Positions 9,587 through 21,682 of a stretch of 64,000 nucleotides of DNA are shown here, one piece after another; the first letter of the stretch is position 1, and each line of letters begins with the position of its first letter. This stretch comes from Hexactinellida sp. DTS-2022. Taxonomy: Eukaryota > Porifera > Hexactinellida. The translations under genes and the position numbers were made by a program. The stretch spans positions 5,893,042 through 5,957,041 of the forward strand of contig JAPNXP010000010.1 of NCBI GenBank assembly GCA_028753945.1, read 5' to 3'. The notes below the pieces were generated by a model. That model saw only the letters and a list, made by a program, of their open reading frames with translations. It was not told the origin of the DNA and searched no databases.

Positions 9587-11941
9587 TAATCGTAAGAAAT
9601 GGGTTTGTTTTGTAAAAAAGCATAAATACCAAAAATAGCAACTGGATTGTTAAAATTTGTTGATTAAATTTAAAATTTATAACATAGAAAACAAAGAAGT
9701 AAACGTTTTGCATTCAAACAAAGAATTTAAGGAAATATACGTAAGTATTCTTTTTTAATGAAAAAATAAAATTATTGAATAAAATATGCAAGTTAGGATT
9801 CCTTTTCTGACACGGGCCAAAATTAAATATCCGATTTGGACAAAAGCTAAAAATAAGCATTAATAATTGAATTGTTAAGAAAACACAAAAAATAACCATA
9901 AAAATATTAGAATTTGCAAAAAATTGACCAATGAAATTTAAGACTTCCGAGAGAATCCAAATTTTCAATTTTAATTTTGTAACATGTAAACAACTCAAAA
10001 TATAAAAAAATTAGGATTTTATTTAGGTTTTCGCATTCAAAAGGTATTAAATCACGTTCTATTCATTCAATCCGCGAGGTATTTACAAATTTTCATTCAA
10101 TTCCAAATCAAAAATTGTAAGTGCAAGAATTGCAAAGAATGGACTGATACCTTGTAACAAGTCATGAGGAAAGAATTAACATTGTTATCAGATTAAATAT
10201 ATCTTTAAAGAATCAATATTTGCTTGAGTACGTTCAACCAGGGTTTCCGAACGAAGTTTTCTAAGATTTTGAGTTAATTTGTATACAAGTTTATTACTTC
10301 GTCTCAATTTGTCAGTTAATTAATGTGTTTAACTCTAAAATTGTAATGCATTAAGAATACACGTGATTTCGCTATTTTCTAACAAGAACTATATTTTACC
10401 TTTGTAAGCATTTTGAACTCTAAATCCCCATTGATTCAATGTATAATTTTTTATGTATTTTTCAGGTTTATTATTATTATTATTAATCAACTTGGTAAAT
10501 ATCGATTGATTTGTGTTATGCAATAATTAAATTCCAGAAAATCATCAAAAACAAGTACAAAATTACAAAAAACATTTGATACTTACTTATCAAATACGAA
10601 TTTTCAAAATAGAGAGAAAAATACCAAAGTATAGTTTATTTGTGAGTTAAAATTGTTAAAAAGTTCGAAAATGAATCTGAAATTTGCCCTTCGATTACTA
10701 TTAATTAATTAATTGCTTAATTAATATTACGCAATAACTTTGGATTCCAAAGAACTACTTCCATTACCAAGAAAGGGCTTAATTATACAATTCAAATTTA
10801 CAAGTTTCACAGAATAATTTGGTTCAAAGGATTCATTTGAAATACGTTCGACTAATTCAATAAATATTATCTAAACCACAAATTGACTCAAGTTTTAACA
10901 GGTGACAACAATGTATGGTATTTGATAGACAAAATATTTCAATGAAATCCAATTGCTGACATTTTCCGCAATTATTTGAGGACAAATTCAATAACATGGA
11001 AATTCCTTGATGCACATTTTCATGAGAGTATATATTGACCAATCAATAACTCCCCACAAATCCATAGTGCATACTCAATGGAAAATAATTTCTCAATTAA
11101 ATAAACAAGCAAATTCTTGGTACCTAAAAATCATTATTTCCAAAGCTTTGCTTTCTCCTAAATGTTGTTTAAATTTGTAAAATATGATTATTTCCAAAAA
11201 AGATTCATTCATGTAGGATTCAGTCATAGCCATTGATTCGAAATGTAATAATTTACATTTAAATACTGTATCGAAATGAATGAATGTATTAATTAATAAG
11301 TTATCGGTCAAAATAACTTTAAACATAAGTTGGTATTTTGCGGAGATTTGGGATTTTATAATTTTCTCCCTTTAATAGGGTTAAAAATACGACTCTGTTT
11401 GTGAAAAATCCCAAAATAACTCACAATGGGCAAATAAGTAAGTGCAAACCCTATTGACATACTCAGATTTCAATAATATTGCCAAAACTGAATTTTACAT
11501 CCTCTAATACATAAGAAACCAATTTTTTGAAATCACTTCCAGAGAAATTCAAATAATTCTCTAATATTTTGGCAAAATGCCTATTTCCAGTAAACTACCA
11601 TTTTTTAGCAATCTTAATTCTATAATATTTTGTCAGAATCCAAATCCTTTGTACTGAAAATAATTTATAGATTTCCTTTCATTACCGCTATTATTTCTAC
11701 GCTCAATTGTCCTATAGTTAAATTATAATCCAATTAATAGAATACTTTTCTAGAATTCTATGAAAAATACGATTCATCAAGATTTCGAATCACGACTGTA
11801 TAAATTTGTGGACATAATATAATCGCGTAAAAATTACATAAATTTTTCAAAAGTTCAAAATATGGCTTAAATAATTAAATTAAAGTACGTAAGTAAAAAT
11901 CAAACTAATGGCAAGTGTATTTAGCTGCAAAAAAAACTTAG

Positions 11942-12075
11942 CAGTAAAACTTCGTTAGTGCGAACACCAGGGGACCATCAAAATGCGTTCGTCTTATCAG
12001 GAATTCGTATTAACCAATATCATTTGTATTGAAAAGATTTTGAAAATGGGATTGAAATATTGTTCACGCATACAC
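11942..12075 (+). mobile_element. Family A MITE, 3' part lost
   Basis: Starts CAGTAAAACTTCGTTAGTGC, continues through ACACCAGGGGACCATCAAAA and GAATTCGTATTAACCAATAT, then fades after ATTGTTCACGC. Truncated copy. Confidence 0.65.
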
Positions 12076-13156
12076 AAAACAATTGTGCTTATAATAGATA
12101 GATATACTATCTCATATAATACAATAGCTAAATTCGAAACAAACAAACAAACATACAACAAACAAACATAATTTTTAGATTTTTCTTCCCAATAATTTTC
12201 ATGATTCCATATTACTAGGGTAAGGTTTTCCGTCAAAAATCTATTGATTTTGAGCATTAAAAGTGTTCGGACAAAATCAAATGGTTTAAAATTACAAAAC
12301 ATCAAAGATTATACAATAAACACCTTATCTTTGATTTACACAACAATTACAAGCCCTTTATCAACTTATGTGAACGAATTTGGCTTATAAATTATAATCA
12401 ATCTTCAAAAAAGTGCGCAACAATAAAAGGTAGAATACCCAACTTAATGATAGTAAACATTATAAGAAACCTGGCAACGACCAAAAGAATGTTAGCACTA
12501 GTATTTGAAGGGAAAACATATTCAAGTTTACTTGCCATTGCCTCAGTTTTTGTAAGATAGCATATTAGGAAAACGTATAGAAATAACTTTGATAGAATTC
12601 GTTAACAATTTATACAAAACTTTGATGTTTACTGTTTAATACACAGCAAACATTAACACAAACTTAAAATGTTTATAATAATGAGCGTAAAAAGGTGTTA
12701 TATTGATTCGTAGTTAATTAGACTGGTTGATAGTATTCATATGATGTTGGGATTAATATGGGTTATTAATTAATTAAAATAATTAGACAAAATTTCCCAC
12801 ATTTTGTGAAGATAACTTAATAATTCATAGAAGCCAAATTTATAAAATAAAGAATAGAAATTAAATAGGAAAATGACAATAGCCCAAATAAATAAGGTTT
12901 GTTTAGTAACAAATAGAAAAGGAAATTATATCGATTCTTGTTTAAAAAAATTAGAAATATTTACTTTTTGGGCTTACTTGAATATCGGCCAACAGTCCAA
13001 CACCCATCAATATAAAAACCCGGATTCGCAAAGGTGAATTTCGATGATAAAAAAGACCCTACAAGTTTAAGTGCCTGAAATTTTTGGCATATAAGTATAT
13101 CAATAATTCTTAATATGAACCTATAGTCTAGAAATTTCAGAATTTAAGCGATATAT

Positions 13157-13462
13157 AGTTACTCCGCTTAATAGAGCCACCGGTTAATAGATTTCTCCAC
13201 TTTATCGGGTCAAAATTTCACAGGATTTATAGGACGGAATTACAGTTTGGCTTAAATATGCTCGGTTATTATATTTCTCCGCTTAATCGGGTCAAACTAC
13301 CCTAGAACAAAACTGACTCAATTAAGCGGAGAAATCTATCAACCGAACATATTTTAAGCCAAACTGTAATACCATATACCGTCCTATAAATCCTGTGAAA
13401 TTTTGACCCCATTAAGCGGAGAAATCTATTAACCGGTGACCCTATTAAGCGGAGTCAATTAT
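13157..13462. mobile_element. Family E foldback MITE
   Basis: Two inverted arms meet near 13320, each with ACTCCGCTTAATAGAGCCAC, TTTCTCCGCTTAATCGGGTC and TCACAGGATTTATAGGACGG. It is a longer palindromic relative of the copies at 37720-37900, 40250-40429 and 60075-60176. CCGCTTAAT recurs as the internal core. Confidence 0.7.
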
Positions 13463-13705
13463 ATTTTATACTGTATAAACCCCATTCCCATAAGGCAGGA
13501 TAAAACACATGAATAAATAAGAATAAATGTAATTAATGTATAACAAAGAATGCGAACAGCTCATAAAAATATACAACAAGGGGTTTGTGGAAGTATAAAG
13601 TATACTAAAATTCTAGCAGCGAGAGCCATTCAATTACACAGTGTTATAGTTATATCAAAATAATACGAAATAACAATGTTGTATGTATATGACTCTTATA
13701 TAATA

Positions 13706-16700
13706 TTAAACTTTTAAAGTTTGCTCCATCGATGATTCAAAGTCCCCCATTACAGTTAAGTCAGTATCAGAACGGTCGCGACCTTTTAGTGTTGCTTCGG
13801 TGTCCGTTCTAATTCTTCCATACGAACAGTCGGTATTCAATATATTTCGCTCATTATTATTTGTTGACCAGTTTGTTGAATAAAAAGAACTTTCCATTTT
13901 AATATTATTTGAAGGGTCGATACTTAATTGTTGGAAGTTCGATTCGTTAAAATGATTGTTACTATGAGTCAAATTGGAACTTAAATCTCCTTTGGTTCCA
14001 AAAGTGAATGGATCGATATGTGAACCCCCTGTTCCCGAGGATTTGGGAGCGTCGGACGAATAATTTGATCCAACAGGAGAAGGGGCAGGTGATGGCCCTC
14101 TTGGCGAAATCGAATTTGTATCAATGGACTGTCTTCTGTAAGGAATATTGTTTTGAGTTAAAATCGCTTCTAATTCCTTTACTCGGTCTTCAAAGAATTT
14201 TCTTTCGTTTTGTAGTTGCTTTATGTAGTCAACTGATGCCTCAAGGATTTTACCTGTTTTGTAATAAATAATTTCATAAAATTATATTGTAGTAACATTT
14301 AACTGGAATTAAACTATATTATTATAGTTTATAATAAACAATGGGATTACTTATACCAAATCTTTTTATAATTTTCAGGCACTGACAAGGAAATTTATAA
14401 ACATAAAAAATTTACTTTTGAGAAATCGGGTTTTTAAATAGAAAAAGTGTTTGTTGATATAGTTTAAATAATCTCACTAAATCACTCAGTAGTAATACTA
14501 AAATGTTTCTTTGAATAAACTCCAATTTCACAGTCCCATTTGTGCAGTTTTAAGTCCAATTCCTTTATAATTAATGGTTTCTAAACATATTGGTAAACAC
14601 GTTTTCCAATCATCAAAATTCTTAACATCAAAATTATTAAAAAAATCTTTGCGAAGCCAGGTTTATTAACAAGTATTATAGGACAAATTTCACAGTTCCA
14701 CTTATACAGTTTAAATTCAATTCATTTATTATTAAATCTTTTATTAAAAGATACCTTATTTTACTCTCATGACATTTAATCTTAAATAACAGTTTAAGTA
14801 TCAAAATTGCAATTGAATATTTGATAATGTCAGTCAATTGCTTCGTATTATTCAAATTTTGAAATGGAGATCGCAAACAATAATTAGAGAATACCCTTAT
14901 TAAATCATATGACTATAAACAGGTTTCATTATACATGTGATTATTTAACTGGTCTCTATTTATTTGCTATCAATTTTGAAATTAATACAGTTAATCACCC
15001 ATAATACAATACTATGGTCTTGATTAGCAAAATGTTAATCAATTGTCATAATTAGTGTGGTTTCTTAAAGTATAACAAAACAATTCAAATTCAATGAACA
15101 ATAACATTATTTCAACCATTCATAGAGACACTTAATAAGTGCAATGGAATCTTAATTTATAAATTTAACGGTCACTAAATATGAACACCAGGGGACAAAA
15201 TTAGACAATAATATTTGAACTGTTATAAAAACTTTAATTTTATAGGAAATATTATACGTGTATATCGACCAACACCTTTCTAATATAATTTCAGGCACTG
15301 ACAAGGTCATTTTTAATTCACCTTTGCGAAGTGAAGTTTGTATATTAAAAAAATACCTGATATATAAGTATATATAAGCCAAGTATATATAAGCCAATTT
15401 TAAAACGTGTCCTCTTATTAAACATCAAAAAATCTCCTTTGGTAAGACAGGTTTTTGTAATAAAAGGGTGTTAGCCGATATATAAGTAAGCCCTTTTCAA
15501 AAAAATTGTGCCTTCTTAAAGGTGTGAAAACATGAACATACCTTTATGTGGTTTCATATCCTCATGGCATGGTAGTAGAGTTAACAAATCTGTAATTCTC
15601 TCATTAATATGATATCTCCTACGACGTTCAATAGCATTATGATTATCTTTTTTCCGTCGCTCCTTTACTTGAGTTCGTACTTCCTTTTCTTGGTAAACTA
15701 AACCGTCGGGGACTATGCCATAGTCAAACTCTTCTGATTTCTTAACCTATCAAAATACAGGGATTTTAATTACAGTATAACCTGTATAATCCAAGTGTAT
15801 TAGTGTATTATTCTTAACCTTTAACCTATCAAAATACAGGGATTTTAATGAAATTAGCCTTGGTAAGTATGTTTTTTATTTATTCCAAAGTATCCATAAC
15901 AGACTTATTAACCTATCAAAATATAGGGATTCTAATTATATTAGCACCAGTGTATTATACAGATATTTGTAAATACGCTCCTAATCCTAGTTTGATCCGG
16001 TTTTAATTCCTAAATCACAAATTAATGTTACGGTATAGGAGAGTATTCAAAATTTTCCAAAAATAATGCTCCAAAAGGAGCGTCTCGCGCTCCTGGATAT
16101 TTCCTTGCATATACCCTATCTGATTAATGTCGGTTATAAGAACATTATATGCAGTTCCCGACGATGTTCTTATAACCGGCATCCACTGTAAACTATACGG
16201 AATATTCGTTCGTTCATTTCGAACGAATATTCCGTATACAGTCGTCTGGAACTGCATATGTATAATGTTCTTATAACCGGCATTAATTATACAGGGTATA
16301 TGACAACTATTTTTCCAATATAATATTCTTATAACCAATATAAATTAGATAGGGTATATGCAAGGAAATATCCAGGAGCGCGAGACGCTCCTTTTGGAGC
16401 ATTATTTTGGGAAAATTTTGAATCCTCTCCTATACAGTAATATTAATGTGAGATTTAGGCGTATGAAAATTGGATCAGACCAGGATTAGGAGCGTATTTC
16501 CAAATGACTGTATAATACACTGGGTATATGGCAACCGTTTTCCAATATAATGTTCTTATAACCGGTGTTCTTATATCCGGTATCTACTGTATTAGTTTAT
16601 TAGTTTAATCCCTACAAACAACTAACTTCGCTTACTTGTCCCTGTAAAGGCATCCCAAATCCGGATCCCGGATGAGACCTAGATATTTGTAGGTTCTGCA

Positions 16701-19700
16701 TAATCCCATTTTGCTGATAGAACAAGGGTCTTTCGAAATGTTCCGAATTAATCGGCTGTTCGATTAAGACTTGTTGTTGGAAGAAAGGGTAAGGAGCCCC
16801 CGTGATAGCATGGTCCATATTTAGAGGATTAAATTGTCCGTCATCCGAATATTGTGAGTGTTCTGAAATACTTTCCTCTGACGAAGCAGGGGGTAAAGAC
16901 CGTGGGTATTGGTTTGGACCGGTCAAGAATTCCATCGGGCCTGTGAAATTAGATTTATGGGGTAGACTTGAGCTTGAGGAATCGCCGTGTGGAATTTGTA
17001 TTGGCGAAACTGAACGTGAACAAAGTGTTGGGTTAGATTGAGTGTGTGTTAGAGTTGAGTGGTTTGGGTTTTGGTTTTGAGGATAATTAGCAGTTTGAGT
17101 TAGTAATGATTCTGCTTCTTGGGGTTGGGAGTAAGGCTGGAAAGATTGTGCAATATTCTATAAGGAAATATGTGTGTGATTTAATCAAAACTGGTGTGGT
17201 GTTATATGACGAGGAAACATGTACTTTTAAGGAAATAAGTAAGATTGTTTTGATGACAAATTTGATGGTATAACCCCGAAAACAATATATTTTTAGTCAA
17301 AAAGTATGATTCTTTTTTTGATATTTTCATTTTTATGAAAAATTCATGTTATAACTTGAAAAATGATTAAATTTTAGCAAAAACTGATTTTTATTTTGAC
17401 ATTTTCCGAAATTCAGTAAATTAATCAAAAAGTAAGATTATCTAAATATTTAAAATATGTGAATAATTAAACAATAAATAGAATCGACGATTATATACAG
17501 TATTACTTAAGATGCTTAGCCTATAAAATAATAAATATTTGAGGAAATTTTTATCTGTAATTAGGTTTGAAATTCCATTCTGATTAAAAAATCAAAGTTC
17601 AGAATTACGAAATTAACCAAACTATAATTAGTACCAAATTCAATAATGCAACAATAAATTGAATAAAATTTCTTTCCGTTAAAAATTCAATCCAAAATAG
17701 ACTCATAAACCCAAATAAATTAAATCCCAAATTACATGCGTTATAATTGAAATCAAAATACTGAATGAATATGTTTGAATTTTTGAATTTATATTATTGC
17801 TAGTTGAACTTCTTTGCTTGGGATTTCATAGTAATGAATATTTACTTGTTCAACCTTAAAACAATGGTATGCTTAACTATTTTGGTTTTACGGTCAAAAC
17901 TTCAGAATTCCAAGTTTTAAAAATCAAATTTGAAATTTAGAGATTACAAGAATATATATATGTATATATATAAATAATATTTTGTTGAGATAGCAATTAA
18001 ATCATTACAAATCATTAGATTATAAAAAGGTAATGTGATTTTAATTTCAAAAGATCGATATCCTTGTGATTCGGTTAAACAATGAATGTAACTTCAAGAA
18101 AAGTATAAAAGAATACAATAAATGGATACTTATACAAATTATATGAAGAACAAAGTTTTTTGTGTAAACCCAATTTGCTGAATCTAATTGACAAATATTT
18201 CCCGAAATTAAGGCATTTAAATTATATCAAACATGCTTCGAAATCAATTAATATGGAAAACAGGTAATTATCATATAATTATACAGTAGAACCTCGTTAG
18301 TAGGAACACCAGGGGACCGTCAAAATGCATTCGCCTTATTCGGAATTCGTATTAACCAATATCATATGTATTGAAAAGGCTTTGAAGGGGATTGAAATAG
18401 TGTTCGTATTAACCGTGTTCGTACTAACGAGGTTCTACTGTATTTACTTGTATCACTTTCACAGTTTTCCTTTCGTATTATATTATAGTACATCCTCGCT
18501 AATCCGAATGGAGCCATCAAATGTTTCGTATCGCAAATTCCCAAAAATTATATACCCCTCCCTTTGTCGCGCACTTTTGACCATTTTGTATCCCCAAAAA
18601 GATGAACGAATGAATGTGTGATATGTCACACATTGGTTAATCCCCCCTTAGAAGCGTTACATAACGTTTGAACGACCTAATGTTAATATAACTGGCAATA
18701 TTATTCGGATTAGTGAATACTTATTATATAATTGAGTATACAGTCAGGTCTGCTTATTATGAACAAGATTTCGTATGCTTAATATGAAGATTTTTTATTA
18801 TGAACAAATCCTACGGTCCCAATTTAACAACTTACATAGGATTTGTATTAAGTTGAGTTCGCTTATTATGAAGTCTCTCTATTATGAACACAATTCGGTC
18901 CCTTGAATGTTCATAATAAAAGAACCTGACTGTATTTGAATTATAGTTTGCTATTACACATTTAATATCCGTTCAATCGTTACGTAACGCTTCTAAAGGG
19001 AGGATTAACCAATGTGTGACATATCACATATTCGTTCATCTTTTTTGGGATACAAAATGGTCAAAAGTGGGTACGTATATAATTTGCCCAGAATTTTATG
19101 TTTGAATGGCCCCATATAAATCGACACTAATTTGAAAGTCTATTTATTTCGTTCCATAAAGTTCATTGTATACAATTCTAAATACGTCATATAGAAAAGA
19201 CAATGCCAAAATATACTAACACCTTTTTGACCCGATTTCTAGCATTGGGAAGGTAATTTTTATTATCCATCAAGTTTCACCTTTGCGAAGCCTGTTTTGT
19301 GTTTTTAAGAGGTGTTGACATATAATAAGTAAGGCTTTTAATATTCAAATTGTAAACGAAGACTTGTAACTCAATTCTTCAAAGAAATATAATTGAATTT
19401 ATATACATTAGACTCTCGTTAGTCAAAATGCGTTCGCCTTATCCGGAATTCGAATTAACCATCATCATTCGAGCCCCCCTAAAGCCTTTATAAATAGTGA
19501 CTCCGGTTAATACGAATTCCCGATAATACGAACATATTTCGACGGTCCCCTGGTGTTCCTATTAACGAGAGTATTATAAGTAAACTAACCTTTTGTACTC
19601 GATTTATAACTAACGAAGTAAATACAAACAAACAACAGAACAACAACAACAAACGGATATGCATATCCTAGTGTATATATAGTGTACTCTGATAAATACA

Positions 19701-21682
19701 AACTTATAGAATCAAATCAAATTGCACATTCCATTTTGACAATATGTAACTATGGATTTATAAGAATGAAACATAATTTGTCATTTTCTAAATTAATATA
19801 GGAATTTGCATATCCAAGGTGACTAATGGAAAAGTATAGTCTCATTTATTTATACGAATCATAATTGTAAACAACAACAATGACATTTCAGTATTGAAAT
19901 ATAGGATTTATAGTAAACATATTGTTTACCTACCAAAATATTTATTTTCACACTCAATTGTATTTGAATATATATACAGACAAACAATAAACAATCGAGT
20001 TTAATAAAAATAGATTTTGATTGGTCTATTTTGAACCCCAGGGGTACATAAATGTAACCAAAAGATAGAAACTTCAGTTTCTATTGGAACTGAAAAATTC
20101 CATAAAATTCATGGTTAGTTCATTATTAACAGAATAAGTATAGTAAAACGTCGTTAGTAGGAACACTATTTCAGTTCCATTCAAAGCCTTTTCGATACAA
20201 ATGACACCAGTTAATAGTATTCCGGATAAGGCGAACACATTTTGACGGTCCCCTGGTGTTCCTACTAACGAGGTTCTACTGTATTTGGCTGGACGCATTT
20301 TGACGGCTACTGTATACTCAATTATAATAAGGTATTCACTAATCTGAACAATATATTTGTCAGTATATTCGGTTCGGGTTATAAATTAGAAAATTAGAAA
20401 GTCTATTAATTATTAATTAAACTTACATTTCCGCCAAATGGTTCACTAGGTTGTATGTAATTCCCTCTATTCATTTCTGTGTAACTATGGTTACTCAGGT
20501 GTCCACTGGAATGGCTATTAGGAATATTCCCGAATCCACGATTAACTTGATTAGAAAATCCTCCATCAAACCCTATAGAAATACCAGTTACAATAGAACC
20601 TCGTTAGTACGAACACGGTTAATACGAATTTCCGGATAAACCGAACAGATTTTATCGTCCGTTGGTATTCGTATTAACGAGGTTCTATTGTACTAAACCA
20701 ATTAATAAATAAATAGAATAGCATTCCAAGGGCCGTATAACGTTGCCATGGGGTTCTCTTAACAGGGGTTTATACAGTAAACCTGTCTAATCCGACACCC
20801 TTTGGAAAACTTGGTATAGGAAAATTGGTACTGTTATTTTCCCCGTTATAATGATACTACAGTGGATACCGGTTATAAGAACATTGTCGGGAACTGCATA
20901 TAATGTTCTTATAACCGGCATAAATTATATTGGGTATATAGAAACCGTTTTCCAGTAGAATGTTCTTATATCCGGCATATATTGTAGCAATGCCTGCATA
21001 ATCCGACACCCGTTGGGATTGGGAAAAAATGTCGGATTAACCAAATTATCAGATTATGCCGTATAACCTACTACCTAATACAAATTCGTCCGTACACAAA
21101 ATTATGTCGGTTCTACTAAATTCCGGATTATATAGGGTCGGATTATGCAGGTTCTACTGTACTTATACATACTGTAGGATTATTATACAGTAGAACCTGC
21201 ATAATCTGACCCTCTATAATCCGGAATTCAGTAGAACCGACATAATATTGTGTACGAACGAATTTGTATTAGGTAGTAGGTTATAATGAATAATCCGACA
21301 TTTTTCCTTATCTCAACGAGTGTCGGATTATGCAGGCACTACTACAGTACAGTAATGCCAGATATAAGAACACCGGTTATAAGAACATTCTACTGGAAAA
21401 CGGTTGCCATATATCCTATATTCATTATCCCGGTTATAAGAACACTATATGCAGTTCCCAACGATGTTCTTATAACCGGCATCCACTGTAGTATCATTAT
21501 AACGGGGCCAATAACAGTGGTATAGTATTCGCACCTGTTCCATACGAATTGTGTAATCCGTCTGAGCTATCAAGCGAGCTCGCCGGTGACCCGATACTCA
21601 GGTCGAGTCTCCTTTGTTCCTCCTGTTCCATTTGTTGCTTCTGAAACATGTTCTTCATGTGTGTGCGACTATGCGACGTCAT
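13706..21682 (-). CDS. MITF: MiT/TFE family bHLH leucine-zipper transcription factor (five exons)
   Basis: Model (minus strand): 21535-21682, 20427-20572, 16636-17157, 15542-15746, 13706-14253; 1569 nt, 522 residues, phases consistent and GT-AG at every junction. The N-terminus [20 protein letters not shown] resembles the Rag-binding N-terminal helix of MITF/TFEB (SRIGLRMQLMREQ...EEQRE, from memory). The basic region [20 protein letters not shown] (about 301-320) is diagnostic for MiT/TFE rather than USF or MAX. Helix 2 and zipper follow in the last exon ([14 protein letters not shown] onward). The loop is about two residues shorter than in MITF. The family binds E-box/CLEAR sites and drives lysosomal, autophagy and differentiation genes. 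Introns 1 and 3 contain long MITE foldbacks. A non-coding first exon or upstream ATG is possible. Confidence 0.88.
14254..15541 (-). other. Intron 4 of the MiT/TFE gene
   Basis: Donor GGTATGTTC on the minus strand at 15541 and acceptor AAAACAG at 14254. It interrupts the loop/helix-2 junction of the bHLH domain after HKG. It contains scattered family M pieces (about 15255-15310 and 15425-15505, with GATATATAAGTAAGCCC) and a short TATATAAG repeat near 15357-15395. The rest is AT-rich. Confidence 0.75.
15736..15945 (-). repeat. Three direct repeats carrying the exon 4 splice-acceptor region
   Basis: TTAACCTATCAAAATACAGG occurs at about 15742 and 15821, with a diverged copy (ATATAGG) near 15908, spaced about 80-87 bp. 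On the minus strand each reads CCTGTATTTTGATAGGTTAA, the pyrimidine/AG context of the exon 4 acceptor (AG at 15748-15747). Only the copy next to the exon continues into the bHLH reading frame. Confidence 0.75.
16022..16441. mobile_element. Palindrome of two inverted family L copies flanking family D sequence (intron 3)
   Basis: Arms 16022-16135 and about 16340-16441 contain CAAGGAAATATCCAGGAGCG and AGCGTCTCGCGCTCCTGG in opposite orientation. Between them lies family D sequence with several GTTCTTATAACCGGCAT cores and a palindromic centre (GGAATATTCGTTCG...CGAACGAATATTCC). The whole lies in intron 3 of the MiT/TFE gene, which is transcribed through it. Confidence 0.75.
16520..16589. mobile_element. 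Family D MITE, 3' part only
   Basis: GGGTATATGGCAACCGTTTT...TTATATCCGGTATCTACTG matches the right half of the full copies. It ends 47 bases downstream (minus strand) of the exon 3 donor at 16635. Confidence 0.65.
18284..18440 (+). mobile_element. Family A MITE, well preserved
   Basis: 157 bp, CAGTAGAACCTCGTTAGTAG...CTAACGAGGTTCTACTG, flanked by TA. Internal marks: ACACCAGGGGACCGTCAAAA and ATTGAAAAGGCTTTGAAGGG. The copy at 59498-59654 has the same length. Confidence 0.85.
18549..19083. repeat. Inverted-repeat element with a family C MITE in its centre
   Basis: Left arm 18549-18676 and right arm 18970-19083 share GACCATTTTGTATCCC, AATGTGTGATATGTCACACA and GAAGCGTTACATAACG in opposite orientation. 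The loop carries the complete C element 18741-18932. Diverged sequence with CGTTACGTAACG palindromes recurs at 22080-22345. Confidence 0.65.
18741..18932 (+). mobile_element. Family C MITE, complete
   Basis: 192 bp, CAGTCAGGTCTGCTTATTAT...AAAAGAACCTGACTG. The core TTATTATGAAC recurs through the element. Other copies: 36633-36824, 41682-41883, 47420-47801 (interrupted) and 52754-52940. Confidence 0.85.
19205..19340. mobile_element. Family M MITE, degraded
   Basis: Contains ACACCTTTTTGACCC, TTTCACCTTTGCGAAGCC and GGTGTTGACATATAATAAGTAAGGC, matching the M interior and one terminus. Confidence 0.55.
19407..19575 (-). mobile_element. Family A/B-type MITE
   Basis: Starts TAGACTCTCGTTAGTCAAAA and ends CCCCTGGTGTTCCTATTAACGAGAGT, so the termini are of family B while part of the interior (GCGTTCGCCTTATCCGGAAT) is shared with family A. 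Confidence 0.6.
20141..20281 (-). mobile_element. Family A MITE, reverse orientation
   Basis: TAGTAAAACGTCGTTAGTAG...CCCCTGGTGTTCCTACTAACGAGGTTCTACTG. Lies in intron 2 of the MiT/TFE gene. Confidence 0.7.
20591..20690 (+). mobile_element. Short family A MITE beside a splice acceptor
   Basis: 100 bp, CAATAGAACCTCGTTAGTAC...TTAACGAGGTTCTATTG. It is an internally deleted A copy; the exon 2 acceptor AG is at 20574-20573. Confidence 0.75.
20831..21518. repeat. 688-bp palindrome: D-I / I-D inverted duplication
   Basis: Left arm: CCCCGTTATAATGATACTAC, a D element (20860-20984), then a family I element ending CATAATCCGACC...GCAGGTTCTACTG near 21158. The right arm mirrors this from CAGTAGAACCTGCATAATC (21192) to D (21350-21488) and GTAGTATCATTATAACGGGG. 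The mirrored host-like flanks outside both D copies show that a whole segment was duplicated in inverted orientation, rather than four independent insertions. Confidence 0.8.

Larger units (their letters stand above)
9191..13705. other. 4.5-kb region without a recognisable gene
   Basis: Strongly AT-rich. Open frames at 9714-9998, 11093-11326 and 11997-12305 (-) have hydrophobic, lysine/asparagine-rich compositions typical of chance frames. MITEs: family B 9414-9586, family A fragment 11942-12075, family M 12960-13072, family E 13157-13462. About 9.6-11.9 kb holds nothing I can name. Confidence 0.5.
17158..20426 (-). other. Intron 2 of the MiT/TFE gene
   Basis: About 3.3 kb between donor AAT/GTAAGT (20426) and acceptor CCTTATAG (17158). 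It holds family A copies (18284-18440, 20141-20281), an inverted-repeat structure around a C element (18549-19083), an M copy (19205-19340), a B copy (19407-19575) and AT-rich filler, including an ATATATATAT tract near 17950-17975. Confidence 0.75.
20573..21534 (-). other. Intron 1 of the MiT/TFE gene, made almost wholly of MITEs
   Basis: 962 nt. A short A element (20591-20690) starts 18 bases from the acceptor. The rest is a perfectly ordered inverted repeat (20831-21518) of family D and family I elements whose outer end lies 16 bases from the exon 1 donor. Confidence 0.8.

Noticed and set aside
9714-9998. 94-codon hydrophobic frame on the minus strand
   Set aside because: Lysine/phenylalanine/asparagine-rich translation of AT-rich DNA, no motif, no neighbouring exon; treated as chance.
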